Source: Strongyloides papillosus
Taxonomy: Eukaryota; Nematoda; Chromadorea; Rhabditida; Strongyloididae
DNA: 64,000 nucleotides
Assembly (NCBI GenBank): GCA_005656395.1
Contig: SRSI01000021.1
Coordinates: 62,001 to 126,000, forward strand
Reading direction: 5' to 3'
Shown here: piece by piece, positions 11,370 to 22,307 of the stretch
Numbering within the stretch: the stretch's first letter is position 1
Layout: every line of letters starts with the position of its first letter
Notes under the pieces: model-generated
What the model saw: only the letters and a program-made list of their open reading frames with translations
Database searches by the model: none
What the model was told of the DNA's origin: nothing
Translations under genes and position numbers: made by a program

Positions 11370-14300
11370 ATGAATCTACCGGACCTTTCAAGTATACCTG
11401 TTCAAAGTATGGAAAACTACAGAGGTAGTCTACCATATGCGCGTTATTTTAAAAATGAATTAATTTTACGTTCCATCTCCTTGGATTCTATGGAGTGTGG
11501 GAAATTGTTTTGTATCTATCAATCTGAGAAGGAGAAGCAACGATTCTATGAGCATTTTGAAGACATCAATCTCTCATTTTATGACATAGAAAGCTATATC
11601 CAATCTCGTACTACTTTTTATGAACCTTCTGCTGCTGAAAAGATCATGATGTTCAATAAAGCTGTGAAACCATCAACGGAGTGTTACTCTTCATTTGCTG
11701 CTACTTTGAAGACAATGCTGACTGATGTTGTTCCACGTGCTGCTGTTGATTCATGTTTATTGCTGAAAATGTTAAATGATGCTCCCCAACCTGTCAAAGA
11801 AGCTTTGGTTAAGCATTCTTCTATTACACTGGAGGTTTTTCTGCGTGAAGCTAAGGACCATGAGGACAAACAACGTGTTCGATTGTTGTTCCCCCGTCCC
11901 TCCCCGGAAAATGTTCAGGAAAGAAGAAAAGAACCAAAGATCTTGTCGTCACCTCAAGTTATGGTACCAAAAAAATGTTTCAACTGTCAACAACCTGGTC
12001 ACCTTCGTCCCAATTGTCCGTTGAAAACTGATCTGAATCCAACGACCGAAGCTAAACTTCTATCACTGGCCATTGAGAAATCTCAATTTTACCCAAATGA
12101 ATGGAACAAGGCTCCACTGTTGTTTGAATCTTTCAATTTTGGACCACATCAACTTGTAGCGTGCATTGACTCTGGTGCTGAAATTAATGTTCTGCCTGCT
12201 TACATGATTGATGCTTATGTTAATGTTGGAATTGATGTTCGAAAAGTCTCTCAAATGGTTGTTTCTGGTGTTGGTAAAAAGGATGTAGCTGCAGTTGCAA
12301 ATCTCCTTATCTACTCCATTGCCACTCAGAAAGCTGTTGCTGTTGATGTATATTTTATCAACGAAATGACTCCCTTAATCACTGTTCAAACAGCTCATGC
12401 TCTGGGTTTGAGCATTGATGAATTGGCGTCTCATGCTATTGATGAAAGAGTGAAATTGAAGCAAGTTTTGGATGATTTGTATGTTTTTGATAAAGAATTA
12501 GCGAATGAATTTCTTAGAAACAAATCTACATTTGACGAAAGCAATGTCGAACCTAAGTTAGAGGTGAAAATTGAATTGGCATCAAATGTACCTTCCAAAA
12601 TATTCAAACCATATCCGATTAGTGATTCAGGTAGAAAGATTCTTTCAAAGTTTTTGTCTGAGGAAATTAAATTAGGACACATCAAACCAATTGCTGATCC
12701 TATTGTTGCTTTACCTATTACAATTGAACCTTTGAAGAATCGTGTTTGTACGGATTCACGTTGGATAAATCGTTTTATTCATGGTTGTGATTTGCCTGTG
12801 CCTTCAAAAGAAGAATTGTTAATCAAGATTTCACAATCAGAGTATTTCAGCACTTTTGATTTTCGTAGAGCTTTTAAATTGATGAGAATTAACAAAGAAT
12901 TTGAGAAATTTAATGTTATTTCAACTTGCTATGGTTATTATTCGAGTGATAGGTTACAATTCGGAATCAAGTCAGCTTCTGGACTTTTCCATTTGATGAT
13001 TAGTGATTTATTACGTCCTTTAAGTAAGAATGCATTGTGGTATGTAGATGATGTGTTGTTTTTTGGTGATTTGGATTCCCAGAGATCAGCAATTATTGAA
13101 TTTGTGAAGATATGTAGTATTAATGGTTTAAAGTTTAATATACATAAAATGCAGTTGTTTAAGAAATCTGTAACATTTTTGGGTTCTCTAATTTCAAGTA
13201 ATGGAATTTCTGTTCATCCATCTCGTATTGCCGAATTAAAGAATTTGGAGAAGCCAAAAAGTGTTAATGAGATGCAACGTTTTTTAGGAAAATATGTGTT
13301 TATTTCAAAGAATATTGAGAATTATTGTGAAATTGTTAATCCTTTGTATCCAAGAAAGGATGATGAAAATGATGGTTATGTATGGTCGAGTGCTCGTGAA
13401 AAGGCATTTCTAAGGTTAAAAGATGCTACTCAAAATTACTTGACTCTTACACCACCATTACCAGGTGAAGATCTGTTTCTTTATCATGTACCAACACCTG
13501 AATCTCTTCATGTAGAATTGAGAAATGCAAAAGATGATATGATTGATATTTACATGAGAACTTATACCTCTGCTGAGAACAATTATTCAGAATTGGAGAA
13601 AGAGTTGCTCTCAATTTCGTCTTACATCAATTTATCACTACCGTTTATTTTTGAAAGAAATATTATTTGGCTTACGACTTCTAAAATGATATCAAAAATG
13701 TTACAAACACCATTGGATTTGAGTTCTAATGCTTCAAGTAGAATTCAATCTCTTCTAGCACCTTTGGTCATTTTTAACATGGAGTGTCGTTTTTCAAATA
13801 AATTAAAGTCAGAGCGAAATAATGTTGAGGTCAAAATTTTTGCTGCGAAAATTGATATTTCTAGTTTTAGTGATATTTCTTTGACTAAATATTTAACTAA
13901 TGGTGAAATTCGTGCTGATCAATCTTCTTCTGTAGTGTGTTTAAATTTATTTAAATATTTTGATTCTTTAGATAAAAAAGGTGAATATTTGCTGTCTATT
14001 CCAAAGTACTTGAGGGAGGAGATCGAACTGTTGAATGTTATTGAAGGTATTATATGTATTGATGGTAAGCCAATTATTTCATCAAATTTGGCGTTAATAG
14101 TAATTAGAGAAATTCATAGACAGTCTCACTCAGGAACTGTTATAATGGTTAATGAAGCTTCTTTATGGTATTTTTTTAAAGGATGGAGTTCTATTTGTGC
14201 ACGTGTATTAGATGAATGTTCTTTATGTTTACGGATGAAAGCTCCCACCCATAAAAAAACAACTTGTTGGTCTCCAGCGTTATTTCCAAGAGAGCGTGGA

Positions 14301-15665
14301 CACTATGATATTTGTTATATTGATAATAATCCAATTATTATGTTATGTGATAGTTTTTCAAATTATGTAATGGTCAAAATGTTAAAAAGTAAATCTCAAG
14401 AAAATCTGGTATCGTTTTTTCGTCCACTTCTTGAACAATTTCCGTGGTCAATTTTAATTTCTGATAATGAACCATCTTTGTGTGGTCCTGATTTGGCTAT
14501 GTTATTTCAAGAATTTCATGTACATCACGTTACTTCGATACCATATTTTCCAGCTAGTAACGGTTTAGTAGAAAAGTATATTCACATTTTTAAAACAAAG
14601 GTTAAGAAATTTATGTTATCAAGCATGTCTTTATCTTCGTCAATTAGTGCTGCGGTACATGCTATTAATCATTTTGCAAATACAAAGAGAAAAATTTCTG
14701 CTGCTCAATTATTTTATACTTCTTATGACAAAAAAATTGATTACTTACCACCAAAGGAGGTTGTTGTTCCAAATAAGATGATTTATTTTTTACCAAAAGG
14801 AAAACTTTCGTCAACTTATCTTGCTGGAACATTGGTTGCTACACTTGGTTCTCGTATAAATGTTGTTTTGCATGAAGATATGAAATATTATGTTTCTGTT
14901 GATCATTGTCACTATGGGTATCATAAGTATAATTTGGATGAGGTCTTGAAGGATGTTCCAAATTTATTTACAACTTCATTAGAACATGATGATAAAACTT
15001 TAAAGCTTCTGGATCATGATCATGTGGATGATGATGCATTTTTGTACAATCAACGTGAGTTATTTAATAAAGAGTGTTTGGAAAATTCAATAAAGTCAAT
15101 GAAAGAACTTCTAGAGTTAATTAGAAAATCTAAACATAAGAATTTTTTATTTATTGATGGATCAATTAAAAATGGTCATGGTGTTGGTATTTATGGTTTA
15201 CTTAATGGAATTCCTGTTTTTATTAGCAAGCGTGGATATTTAAGAGGGCGAGTTACCTCACCGCGTATGGAGGTTGAAGCTCTTATGGAATGCATGAAGC
15301 TTTTACAATCAAAGGGTGTTGGTGAAGCAGACATTTTTTCAGATAACAGTTATGTGGTAAATTCTGTCAATCAAGGATGGGCAAAGCTCTGGTTATCTGA
15401 GGAGGGGAAGAGGAACTCGAGAAACAAAGTCCCAGCTCATATCAATCAATGGAAATCAATTATGGAGATTCACCACCCAAACTACAGGATTTATCATGTT
15501 CAAGGTCACCAGTTGGAACCTCACAATGTAGCAGATCTATTGGCTAAAGGTGAATCTATTAATGAACTGTTAGAATCTATCAAAAAATACAATGATCCTG
15601 ATGAATTGTTTCCTACAAGTGAAAAAGTTCCACCACTTCAACTTAACCTGCCAGCCCCGGAGTGA
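11370..15665 (+). CDS. Gag-Pol polyprotein with a C-terminal second RNase H
   Basis: The protein is 1431 aa from the first ATG after the LTR; an upstream GTG lies in the LTR and was not used. Order: gag-like region; CCHC knuckle CFNCQQPGHLRPNC (from residue 203); aspartic protease DSGAEIN (D267); Ty3-type RT with YVDD (558-561); an RT-linked RNase H that keeps the NYSELEKELL glutamate but lacks the first and third acidic residues; integrase with a zinc-like CSLC, D1032 (SDNEP) and E1068 (D-35-E). Last comes a full RNase H: D1263 (FIDGS), E1303, D1325 (SDNSY), H in VQGHQ and D1389 (VADLLA). It is expected to package, copy and integrate the element's RNA. The stop codon TGA is the first three bases of the 3' LTR. 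Confidence 0.92.
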   Translation: MNLPDLSSIPVQSMENYRGSLPYARYFKNELILRSISLDSMECGKLFCIYQSEKEKQRFYEHFEDINLSFYDIESYIQSRTTFYEPSAAEKIMMFNKAVKPSTECYSSFAATLKTMLTDVVPRAAVDSCLLLKMLNDAPQPVKEALVKHSSITLEVFLREAKDHEDKQRVRLLFPRPSPENVQERRKEPKILSSPQVMVPKKCFNCQQPGHLRPNCPLKTDLNPTTEAKLLSLAIEKSQFYPNEWNKAPLLFESFNFGPHQLVACIDSGAEINVLPAYMIDAYVNVGIDVRKVSQMVVSGVGKKDVAAVANLLIYSIATQKAVAVDVYFINEMTPLITVQTAHALGLSIDELASHAIDERVKLKQVLDDLYVFDKELANEFLRNKSTFDESNVEPKLEVKIELASNVPSKIFKPYPISDSGRKILSKFLSEEIKLGHIKPIADPIVALPITIEPLKNRVCTDSRWINRFIHGCDLPVPSKEELLIKISQSEYFSTFDFRRAFKLMRINKEFEKFNVISTCYGYYSSDRLQFGIKSASGLFHLMISDLLRPLSKNALWYVDDVLFFGDLDSQRSAIIEFVKICSINGLKFNIHKMQLFKKSVTFLGSLISSNGISVHPSRIAELKNLEKPKSVNEMQRFLGKYVFISKNIENYCEIVNPLYPRKDDENDGYVWSSAREKAFLRLKDATQNYLTLTPPLPGEDLFLYHVPTPESLHVELRNAKDDMIDIYMRTYTSAENNYSELEKELLSISSYINLSLPFIFERNIIWLTTSKMISKMLQTPLDLSSNASSRIQSLLAPLVIFNMECRFSNKLKSERNNVEVKIFAAKIDISSFSDISLTKYLTNGEIRADQSSSVVCLNLFKYFDSLDKKGEYLLSIPKYLREEIELLNVIEGIICIDGKPIISSNLALIVIREIHRQSHSGTVIMVNEASLWYFFKGWSSICARVLDECSLCLRMKAPTHKKTTCWSPALFPRERGHYDICYIDNNPIIMLCDSFSNYVMVKMLKSKSQENLVSFFRPLLEQFPWSILISDNEPSLCGPDLAMLFQEFHVHHVTSIPYFPASNGLVEKYIHIFKTKVKKFMLSSMSLSSSISAAVHAINHFANTKRKISAAQLFYTSYDKKIDYLPPKEVVVPNKMIYFLPKGKLSSTYLAGTLVATLGSRINVVLHEDMKYYVSVDHCHYGYHKYNLDEVLKDVPNLFTTSLEHDDKTLKLLDHDHVDDDAFLYNQRELFNKECLENSIKSMKELLELIRKSKHKNFLFIDGSIKNGHGVGIYGLLNGIPVFISKRGYLRGRVTSPRMEVEALMECMKLLQSKGVGEADIFSDNSYVVNSVNQGWAKLWLSEEGKRNSRNKVPAHINQWKSIMEIHHPNYRIYHVQGHQLEPHNVADLLAKGESINELLESIKKYNDPDELFPTSEKVPPLQLNLPAPE

Positions 15666-15873
15666 AATATGAATATTATAAAATATTAATATTAATGAAA
15701 AGAAATTATAAATTATGAATTTTAAAGAAGAAATTTTAAATATTATAGTAATTTTGAATATAAAAATGTCTATAAATTGTATGATTATTTTCTAAAAAAC
15801 AAGAGTTTTAATAAATTGTGTTAATTTATTGACTTGTGTGTTATTTTATTATCTATATTGGTTTTATTTTACA
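15663..15873 (+). repeat. 3' LTR (211 bp)
   Basis: Same sequence as the 5' LTR. The gag-pol stop codon overlaps its first three bases, and the preceding bases (ccagccccggag) form only a very weak polypurine tract. It is followed by the duplication AAAGA. Confidence 0.93.
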
Positions 15874-15912
15874 AAAGATGATCTTTAAAAGACATGGAAA
15901 ATGGAATTTGAC

Positions 15913-16524
15913 AGTCAACTACATTAAATATGCTACATATTTGTAAAATTTGCTACATCTTATGACATTTTGCGCCATCTTTTTTACCAATTTGCACCAT
16001 CTTAATACATTTTTGCGACATGTATCTTTTATACCAAATAAATTATCTTTCAACATAATTTAGGTATGTTAAAGAGTAAAATAATATTATTAAAATAAAG
16101 TGGAATTGAATTGAAAAAAGTGACTTTCGCTTGTCCATTGGGTAACAAAAATGATTTTTTTAAGAAACATACATAATATGGGCAAGCGAAAAAGCACTCT
16201 TTTTTATTTTTTACTAACTTATTTTTTAATTATTCCATTGGATTCAGTTCACACACGGTATTGCACTTTACAGCGACCCCTACTCTAATTTAGTTAAAAA
16301 AGAGACGATGGAAATTAACTTGCCCGTGGTCACCTGTGATCAAGCGAAATGACATTAAAACAGGAAAAAATATGAGTAACCATGGACAAACGAATGTCTA
16401 CCGTCTGAAAAAAGATGGCGCAAATTGGTCAAAAAGATGTACCAAAAATGATAAAAATGGCGCAAATTGATAAAAAAGATGGCGCAAAATGTCATAGGAT
16501 ATAGCATATTTGATGTAGATAACT
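15913..16524. mobile_element. Inverted-repeat element (MITE) with iterated motifs
   Basis: A segment of about 610 bp has inverted ends about 100 bp long: agtcaactacattaaatatg at the left matches the reverse complement of the right end with few changes. Inside each arm a 20-22-bp motif around GCGCCATCTTTTT plus CAATTTG is repeated two to four times. It lies just downstream of the LTR element within the R copy. There is no coding capacity, and no clear target duplication was found. Confidence 0.6.
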
Positions 16525-17334
16525 CTTAAATTCTTGGGTTCAAAAGACATTATGAAAACAATTTAGAGCATCAAACGTGAAAATTTTATAAAATACAATT
16601 TATAATAATTCAAACGATTAAAAAATATTTAAAAAATGTACTGTAATATGTTAAAAATGTTTTTTTTATAAAAGTGTTTGTAATTTTACATAGAATTAAA
16701 TTCTAATCTTGTATTTAAAAATGTATTGTAGAAAACAACTTATGTTCTGGAATAAAAGTAGTATACTAAAAAAAGAGAAACTTATTTTAATAATTCACTA
16801 ATTATTGTTTTAATTTTTCATCTACAAAATAATTGCGATAAAATTAGACGCAAATCAAGAAAAATCAAATTTTTTTAGGTGGGACAAATTGTTACATTTT
16901 ATGCAAACTTGTGTTTTTTTTTCTGTGTGTGTTTTTAAAACAAAATCAACTTTAACCGACAAATTTGGCATTCTTTAAAGTCTATGAAAAAATTAGAGAT
17001 TTTGTTTTCACCGATATCATATATTTTTTAGAAAATATTTAATAGTTAAAAAATTTACATCATGTAAATAAATAAATTATACCAAAACCAGTAAATTCAA
17101 ATAGTTACCTTTTTTAGTTGTTTTTCTAAAAACTATTAATAAAGCACAAATATTAAATACTTCTGTTTGTCTATACTATATTATTTATTTCAAAAATGAG
17201 ATGTGGATGTTATAATAATTTAGGAATGATTGAAATTTTTTTCATTAATTTAAACAAAAAAGTTCTTTTAAAAATATTGGATTTATATTAAATAATTAAT
17301 GTTTAATAATTTTTTAATTTTCTATGTAATTTTT

Positions 17335-17450
17335 ATATGCGAAATAGTGAGACAAAATTAGTCGCAAATAAAGAAAATTTGAATTTTAATGGTGGGACAA
17401 ATTTATTACATTTTTTGCAAACCTGTGTTCTTTTTTTTTGTGTGTACTAC
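17335..17450 (+). repeat. Right terminus of an R repeat
   Basis: This near repeat of 16835-16930 has aaattagtcgcaaat, then ggtgggacaaat, then tgcaaacctgtgtt, ending in tgtgtgta. It is a second, separate R end. The following 350 bases up to 17800 hold nothing recognisable. Confidence 0.55.
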
Positions 17451-17799
17451 GACACGGAAAAAGTAGATAAGACAACAACACATTTTACTAATTATAGTGA
17501 AGACGATTAAGTAGATTTTAGATGATTTAACATTCTCAATTAAAAAGAAAGGTAGAATAAATTAGTCACAATTAGCTGTATTATTAATTACATCAGTAAC
17601 AAAAAGTTTTAAATTAACAATTGAGTGTTTGGTTGTAATCTCTGATCTTAAGCTTTAATTTAAATGTTGTGTTCTTTGATTTCTTCATAATCTAACATCT
17701 CTTCAATTTTCTTATTATATAAACTTTTCTAGTGGTGTAGATTCTTAAAACTGTTTATAGAATCTATAATAAAAAGAAATAAAAAAATTGTCTTTCTCA

Positions 17800-19130
17800 C
17801 AACTTCTTTTAAATAAAATCGATTTTTATGAGTAAATAGCCAAGAGTTATGTTATTTTTAACTAGTAGGCCTGAGTCAGTTTGGAAAATTTTCGGTCAAA
17901 ATTTGGTCAAGTTATTCTTAAAAACAGCTTTTTTGACCCCTTCTTTAATACAGTTTTGATCAGAAAATAAACTTTCTTCAAAGTTAATAAAATAATTTGA
18001 TTAGTATGTCATCATAAAAGTTACAATTTCAGAATAGAGCGGAAACGCAATACTTTAGAAATTTACTGAAACTGGTTAAGGTAATGACCAAAGAATGATA
18101 ACCTTTTTGGAAAAAAACTTTAAAGTTAAAAAACTTTAATTTATTGATAATTTAATAGAAACGAATAAAATAATGTTTGTTATAAAGATCTAAATCTAAC
18201 ATAAAAAAGATAGTCTCGCGAAGTTTATAGCTTAATAACGAAAGACGTTATTTTTAACTAAATGCCAACAAATTCGCTATTTTTGTCACAAAAATCAATT
18301 TTGGCTTCAGCTTTATTTTTTTCCAACCTAATCCATTTTTATGATAAGATAGTAGTTAAATGTATTTTGCTCTCAGTGCGGAAAATGTGTCATAAAACTT
18401 TTAGTTCACACAAATTAGAAATTCTGCAATTTATGATTGCAATCTAATGCAAATTGTCATACAATTCACTAAAAGATATAACGACAATTCAGAGAAGTTT
18501 GTAATACAATTTTACTAATTTTTGTATAGGTACAATTTTAGATAGAATTGTTACACATTTTAGGTAGAATTTTCGTACATTTTCTGGTAAAATTGTATAA
18601 CAATTAAATATACTTTTGTAAAAATTTATTTTTTGTAAATGTAAGACAATTTTACATAATCTGTTGTGTACATTTTAAATAAATGAATTTTTAGTTTGTG
18701 TTCATAGGTGGTCAAGCACATTTAAAAAACATCACTTTTTAGAACAAATTTTTGCATAGGTTTGTTACAGAAATACTCTTTTCAAAATTAATAAAATTGT
18801 TTGATTTATGACTCATTTTAAAGGTGGAAGTACACAATAAGGAAGAAATTTAATTTTAAAAAGATTTATAAAAAATTATCTAAGTTGTGAACCAAAATGT
18901 TACGACCATTTTTTAGCAAAAATTAAAATTTCTTAGTGTTACAACTTTATGCAAAAGTTGTTTAAGTAAACAAAACTAATTGTAGTACATAGATCAAAGT
19001 CTGATTTAAAATAAAAAGCCATAACGAAGTTTATAGCATAGAAACGAAAGAAACTTTTTTAGGTAATGATTTTGTTTGGTTTTTCTTATTTATATATTTG
19101 CAAAGTTGACGTAAATATGCAGTTAATAGA
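17800..19130 (+). repeat. Tandem array T, second copy, with insertion
   Basis: The same 510-bp unit as at 1000-2565 is recognisable at 17812 and 18324 and again after 18715. Between about 18420 and 18705 there is unrelated sequence rich in acaattttac and its inverse, best read as an insertion. The 19130-19460 stretch after it is shared with 2570-2950. Confidence 0.55.
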
Positions 19131-19459
19131 TGAATAATATTAAGTCGTTTATACCAATTTCAGAAATATAAGAGAAAGTCAATTACTTAGTTGCTTGATA
19201 TTGTTCAAATATTAGTTTTTACTCATCTTTTGGACATAAAAAACTGCTTCAATAAATTGGACGTTATAAAATAATTCTCAAACTGAGAAATATTTCATAT
19301 ATTAATATATAATAACAGTATATTTTCGGTTATTTTCTTTCTCTAGAAATATGTAATTCGATGGAACAAATTTTTATACAAATATTTTAAATAATAAGTT
19401 AATATAAAAATAATTTTATAAAAAAAGTATGCTCTGCGGATCAGCCCTGACTTGCCGAA

Positions 19460-19840
19460 AACGAAGTTAAAGCAAGCTTTATGAAAATAATGAAGAATAT
19501 AGTACATTGAAAAAAGGAAAAGCCGGTCCTGCGAGAAAATCGCGACGGACGAAGCGAGATCGTGACTTGTTTCAGTATTTAATGACCATCACCCTGTTTC
19601 TTGTATAAGCTTTCGATTGTAGAGAAGCAGCTAAAATAATGCAATGTTCAAGTAGAAAATAAAATTAGAAGACAAAAAAAATAAAACATGTGTAGAGAAT
19701 TCTATAAAAAAATCAAAACAAACACTCGAAAAATCATCTTTACCATATAAAATGTAATTAATCAATGAAAGAATTGTAAATGTATTGTATAAGATTTCAG
19801 CTATAAAAGTATTTTTCTTTGTCTTTTATAAAAAAATAAT
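19460..19840. other. No recognisable feature
   Basis: It begins with a GC-richer patch (19520-19560, containing gcgacggacgaagcgag). No gene, RNA or repeat can be supported. Confidence 0.3.
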
Positions 19841-19843
19841 CTC

Positions 19844-19883
19844 AGATGATCTTTTGATCACTTTAACTGATAAAAAGATATCT
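19844..19883 (+). other. Array stem-loop 1
   Basis: AGATGATCTTTTGATCA pairs with TGATAAAAAGATATCT, with the bulged A after AGATG. The closing pair at position 5 is a G-U type pair in RNA. Confidence 0.6.
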
Positions 19884-20250
19884 ATTGTATATTGTTATAT
19901 ATTAGTATTGTTGTGTATTAAAATTGTTATGTTAAAAGTAAATATTATTTATTTACTGCATACAAATTCTTTTCTTTTGGTTTATTCTGGATGTTCTAAT
20001 ATTTTTTTTCTTTATCAAACATGTTTTGTGAAATTTTCTTGAAAGCGTGCCTACTTCCTCACCTTCTTATGGCTCAAAGTTAAAAAATCAACTAATAAAA
20101 AATGTTGATTTTACAAAAAAAAAACCACTTTTTATAAAACTTCTACTATTTCTTCATTCTCAATGATCTGACTACTAGTTTCTATATAAGACCTCAATTT
20201 TGAAGATCATGTGAGTTCTGTATAAGACTTGAAGTGTAGGATGTTATTTC

Positions 20251-20289
20251 TAATGATTTTTCCATCATTTACATGATAGAAAAACATCT
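20251..20289 (+). other. Array stem-loop 2
   Basis: The inner stem TTTTTCCATCAT / ATGATAGAAAAA is well paired. The outer end is TAATGA rather than AGATGA, so the basal pairing is weakened. Confidence 0.55.
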
Positions 20290-20535
20290 ATTTTATTGTC
20301 GATGACTTGATTACTACTTCTATATGGAGTAGGGTATTGAGACAGTGCATTTTGAAATGAATGCAAAGCTCAAGAAGAAAGGAATTCTGTAACAGACTTC
20401 AGCTGTGCAAAAGTGTTGTTACTTGTGAATGTTACTTCATTCTCGATGACTTAACTTCTAGTTCCTATATGAAGTGTACAATTATAGAAATCGTGGGAGT
20501 TCTGTATCAGACTTGAAGTGTAGAATGTTACTTAT

Positions 20536-20574
20536 AAATAATTTTTCAGTTATTTAAATAATAGTAAATCATCT
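20536..20574 (+). other. Array stem-loop 3 (degenerate)
   Basis: AAATAATTTTTCAGTTAT against ATAATAGTAAATCATCT keeps the position and loop size but several pairs are lost. It is the most decayed copy. Confidence 0.4.
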
Positions 20575-21127
20575 ATCTCTATTTCATTTTCGATGACATG
20601 CTACTATATTCTATGTGAGATGTGCAATTCTAGTAGTACATAAAATCAAATGCATTGCATAAGTAAAAATTAAAAAAAAATACAAAAAACAAATTAAAAA
20701 ATGGAAAAAGATTTTATTAAACATAAAAGGCTTAAAAGAGTTGTCAATAATCATCATTTTTTTCATTCTCAATGACTTTATTCTAGTTCCTATGTGGAGT
20801 GTACTTCTTTGGCAGTGCATTTTTTTTTATGCTTCGCTCTTCTTCTATTAAACTGTATCAGACATTTCTTTCTCATTCTTTTTTCTTTCTCTTTCTCAAG
20901 TAATTCTCTCTCTTTTTATCATTCTCTCTATCACTCTTTCTCTTTTTCATTCTCGATGACTCTATTTCTAGTTCCTGTATGTGGGTTTTTTTGATGCGCC
21001 ACTATTTGAAGGGAAAGGTTATCACAGGAGTGAAAGAGTCAATATTGAGTGAGAAGTTGTATCGGACTTGTGGTATTCTGGGTCAAACTTGAGTGATGCA
21101 TTGTTGTTTCTTCTTCTTTCTACTTAT

Positions 21128-21165
21128 AGATGATTTTTCAATCACTGTGTGATCGAAAAACATCT
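21128..21165 (+). other. Array stem-loop 4
   Basis: AGATGATTTTTCAATCAC pairs with GTGATCGAAAAACATCT, leaving one bulged A and one A-C mismatch. The sequence downstream is nearly identical to that after stem-loop 10. Confidence 0.7.
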
Positions 21166-21396
21166 TTTAAATATATATATTAATAATGTTAATTGTGTAT
21201 TATATTCCTTGTATTGTCATTCTCGATGACTAATTCTAGTTCTTGTATGGCGTGTCTTTTCAATGCGCCACTATTTGAAGGAAAAGGTTGTCACAGGAGT
21301 GAGGGAATTAATATTTGGTGAGGTGTTGTATCAGACTTCTGTTATTCTGTATTGAACTCGGGCTGTGCATTGTTCATTCTTCTTTCTTCAACCTTA

Positions 21397-21435
21397 AGAT
21401 GATTTTTCAATCATTGTTATGATCGAAAAACATCT
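21397..21435 (+). other. Array stem-loop 5
   Basis: AGATGATTTTTCAATCAT pairs with ATGATCGAAAAACATCT. The apical C-G pair of copy 4 is T-A here, a compensating change. Confidence 0.7.
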
Positions 21436-21709
21436 ACTTTAAATTATCTCACATGTTGAAATGTTTATTAAATAAAAATATGTATATTAATTAAAATTCT
21501 TTATATCACACTTTCTTATTTTAATTCTCCATGACAACATTCCAGTTACTATATGAAGTTTCATTGTGATTCGCTAATGGATTTGGTTTTTTTGATTGGC
21601 CAATGGAGTTGGTCATTACATATAAAACTTGTGATATTATGTATCAGACTTGTGGTATTATGTATTGGACTCGGGCTATCAAATGTTTCTTCTTCTTCTT
21701 TTTATCTAA

Positions 21710-21748
21710 AGATGATTTTTCAATCACTGTTGCGATAGAAAAACATCT
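21710..21748 (+). other. Array stem-loop 6
   Basis: AGATGATTTTTCAATCAC pairs with GCGATAGAAAAACATCT, with two weakened positions near the loop. Confidence 0.6.
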
Positions 21749-22268
21749 ATCATATCTTTGATTAGTATTTTTTAAAATGGTTTAATTAATATTCTTTTCT
21801 CTTAAAAGATTCTTTTTTAAAATTAGAAAGTGTAATTTTTTTTAATTAATGAGAATTTTTAATAATTAATTAATTGAATTTTTAACAATAAATATAGTAG
21901 TAATTAATTTTGTAGATTTGTTACTGATTCATTTATTTTGCTTAAATAATTAATTTTTTTAATTTAAAAATATTTTATTTTACATAACAAGTACTTGTTC
22001 TTATTAAATAAATGTATATTTATATTAAACATTGTTTATTTTAATTGTTATATATTAAAATTCTTATATTAGTAGTATATCTTATTTATTTGTTCAATAA
22101 ATCTTTTTTATATTTTTTAAATAGTATTTTTACAAACATTTTAGTAAATTTTTTATTGATTGTTGTTTTTGTTTCTTTTCATTGATTGGTCTTTTTGACA
22201 GTGTGTCAGATTTTAGGTGTGCAAAATCTTCTGTTCATTTTTTGAAAGAATGTTTAATGGAAATTTGT

Positions 22269-22307
22269 AGATGATCTTTTGACCAGGAAACTGATCAAAA
22301 GACATCT
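22269..22307 (+). other. Array stem-loop 7
   Basis: AGATGATCTTTTGACCAG pairs with CTGATCAAAAGACATCT around a GAAA loop. The inner stem differs from copies 4-6 at several positions, yet the opposite arm changes with it. The bulged A is kept. Confidence 0.7.

Larger units (their letters stand above)
11140..15873 (+). mobile_element. Complete Ty3-like LTR retrotransposon
   Basis: A 4734-bp element lies between 5-bp direct duplications AAAGA (11135-11139 and 15874-15878). The LTRs are 211 bp, start TG and end CA, and read as identical, indicating a recent insertion. One open frame covers gag, protease, RT, integrase and a final RNase H. A primer-binding site directly abuts the 5' LTR. The element sits inside an R repeat. 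Confidence 0.93.
10591..16930 (+). repeat. R repeat copy hosting two nested insertions
   Basis: With the LTR element (11140-15878 including one duplication) and the 15913-16524 element removed, this is about 1 kb matching 30830-31530 and 48530-49230. The ends are inverted: TACACAGAAAAAAAGG at the left and ...CTGTGTGTG at the right, followed inward by complementary gtccca/tgggac blocks. R therefore looks like a non-autonomous terminal-inverted-repeat transposon. The order of nesting is R first, then the two insertions. Confidence 0.5.
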
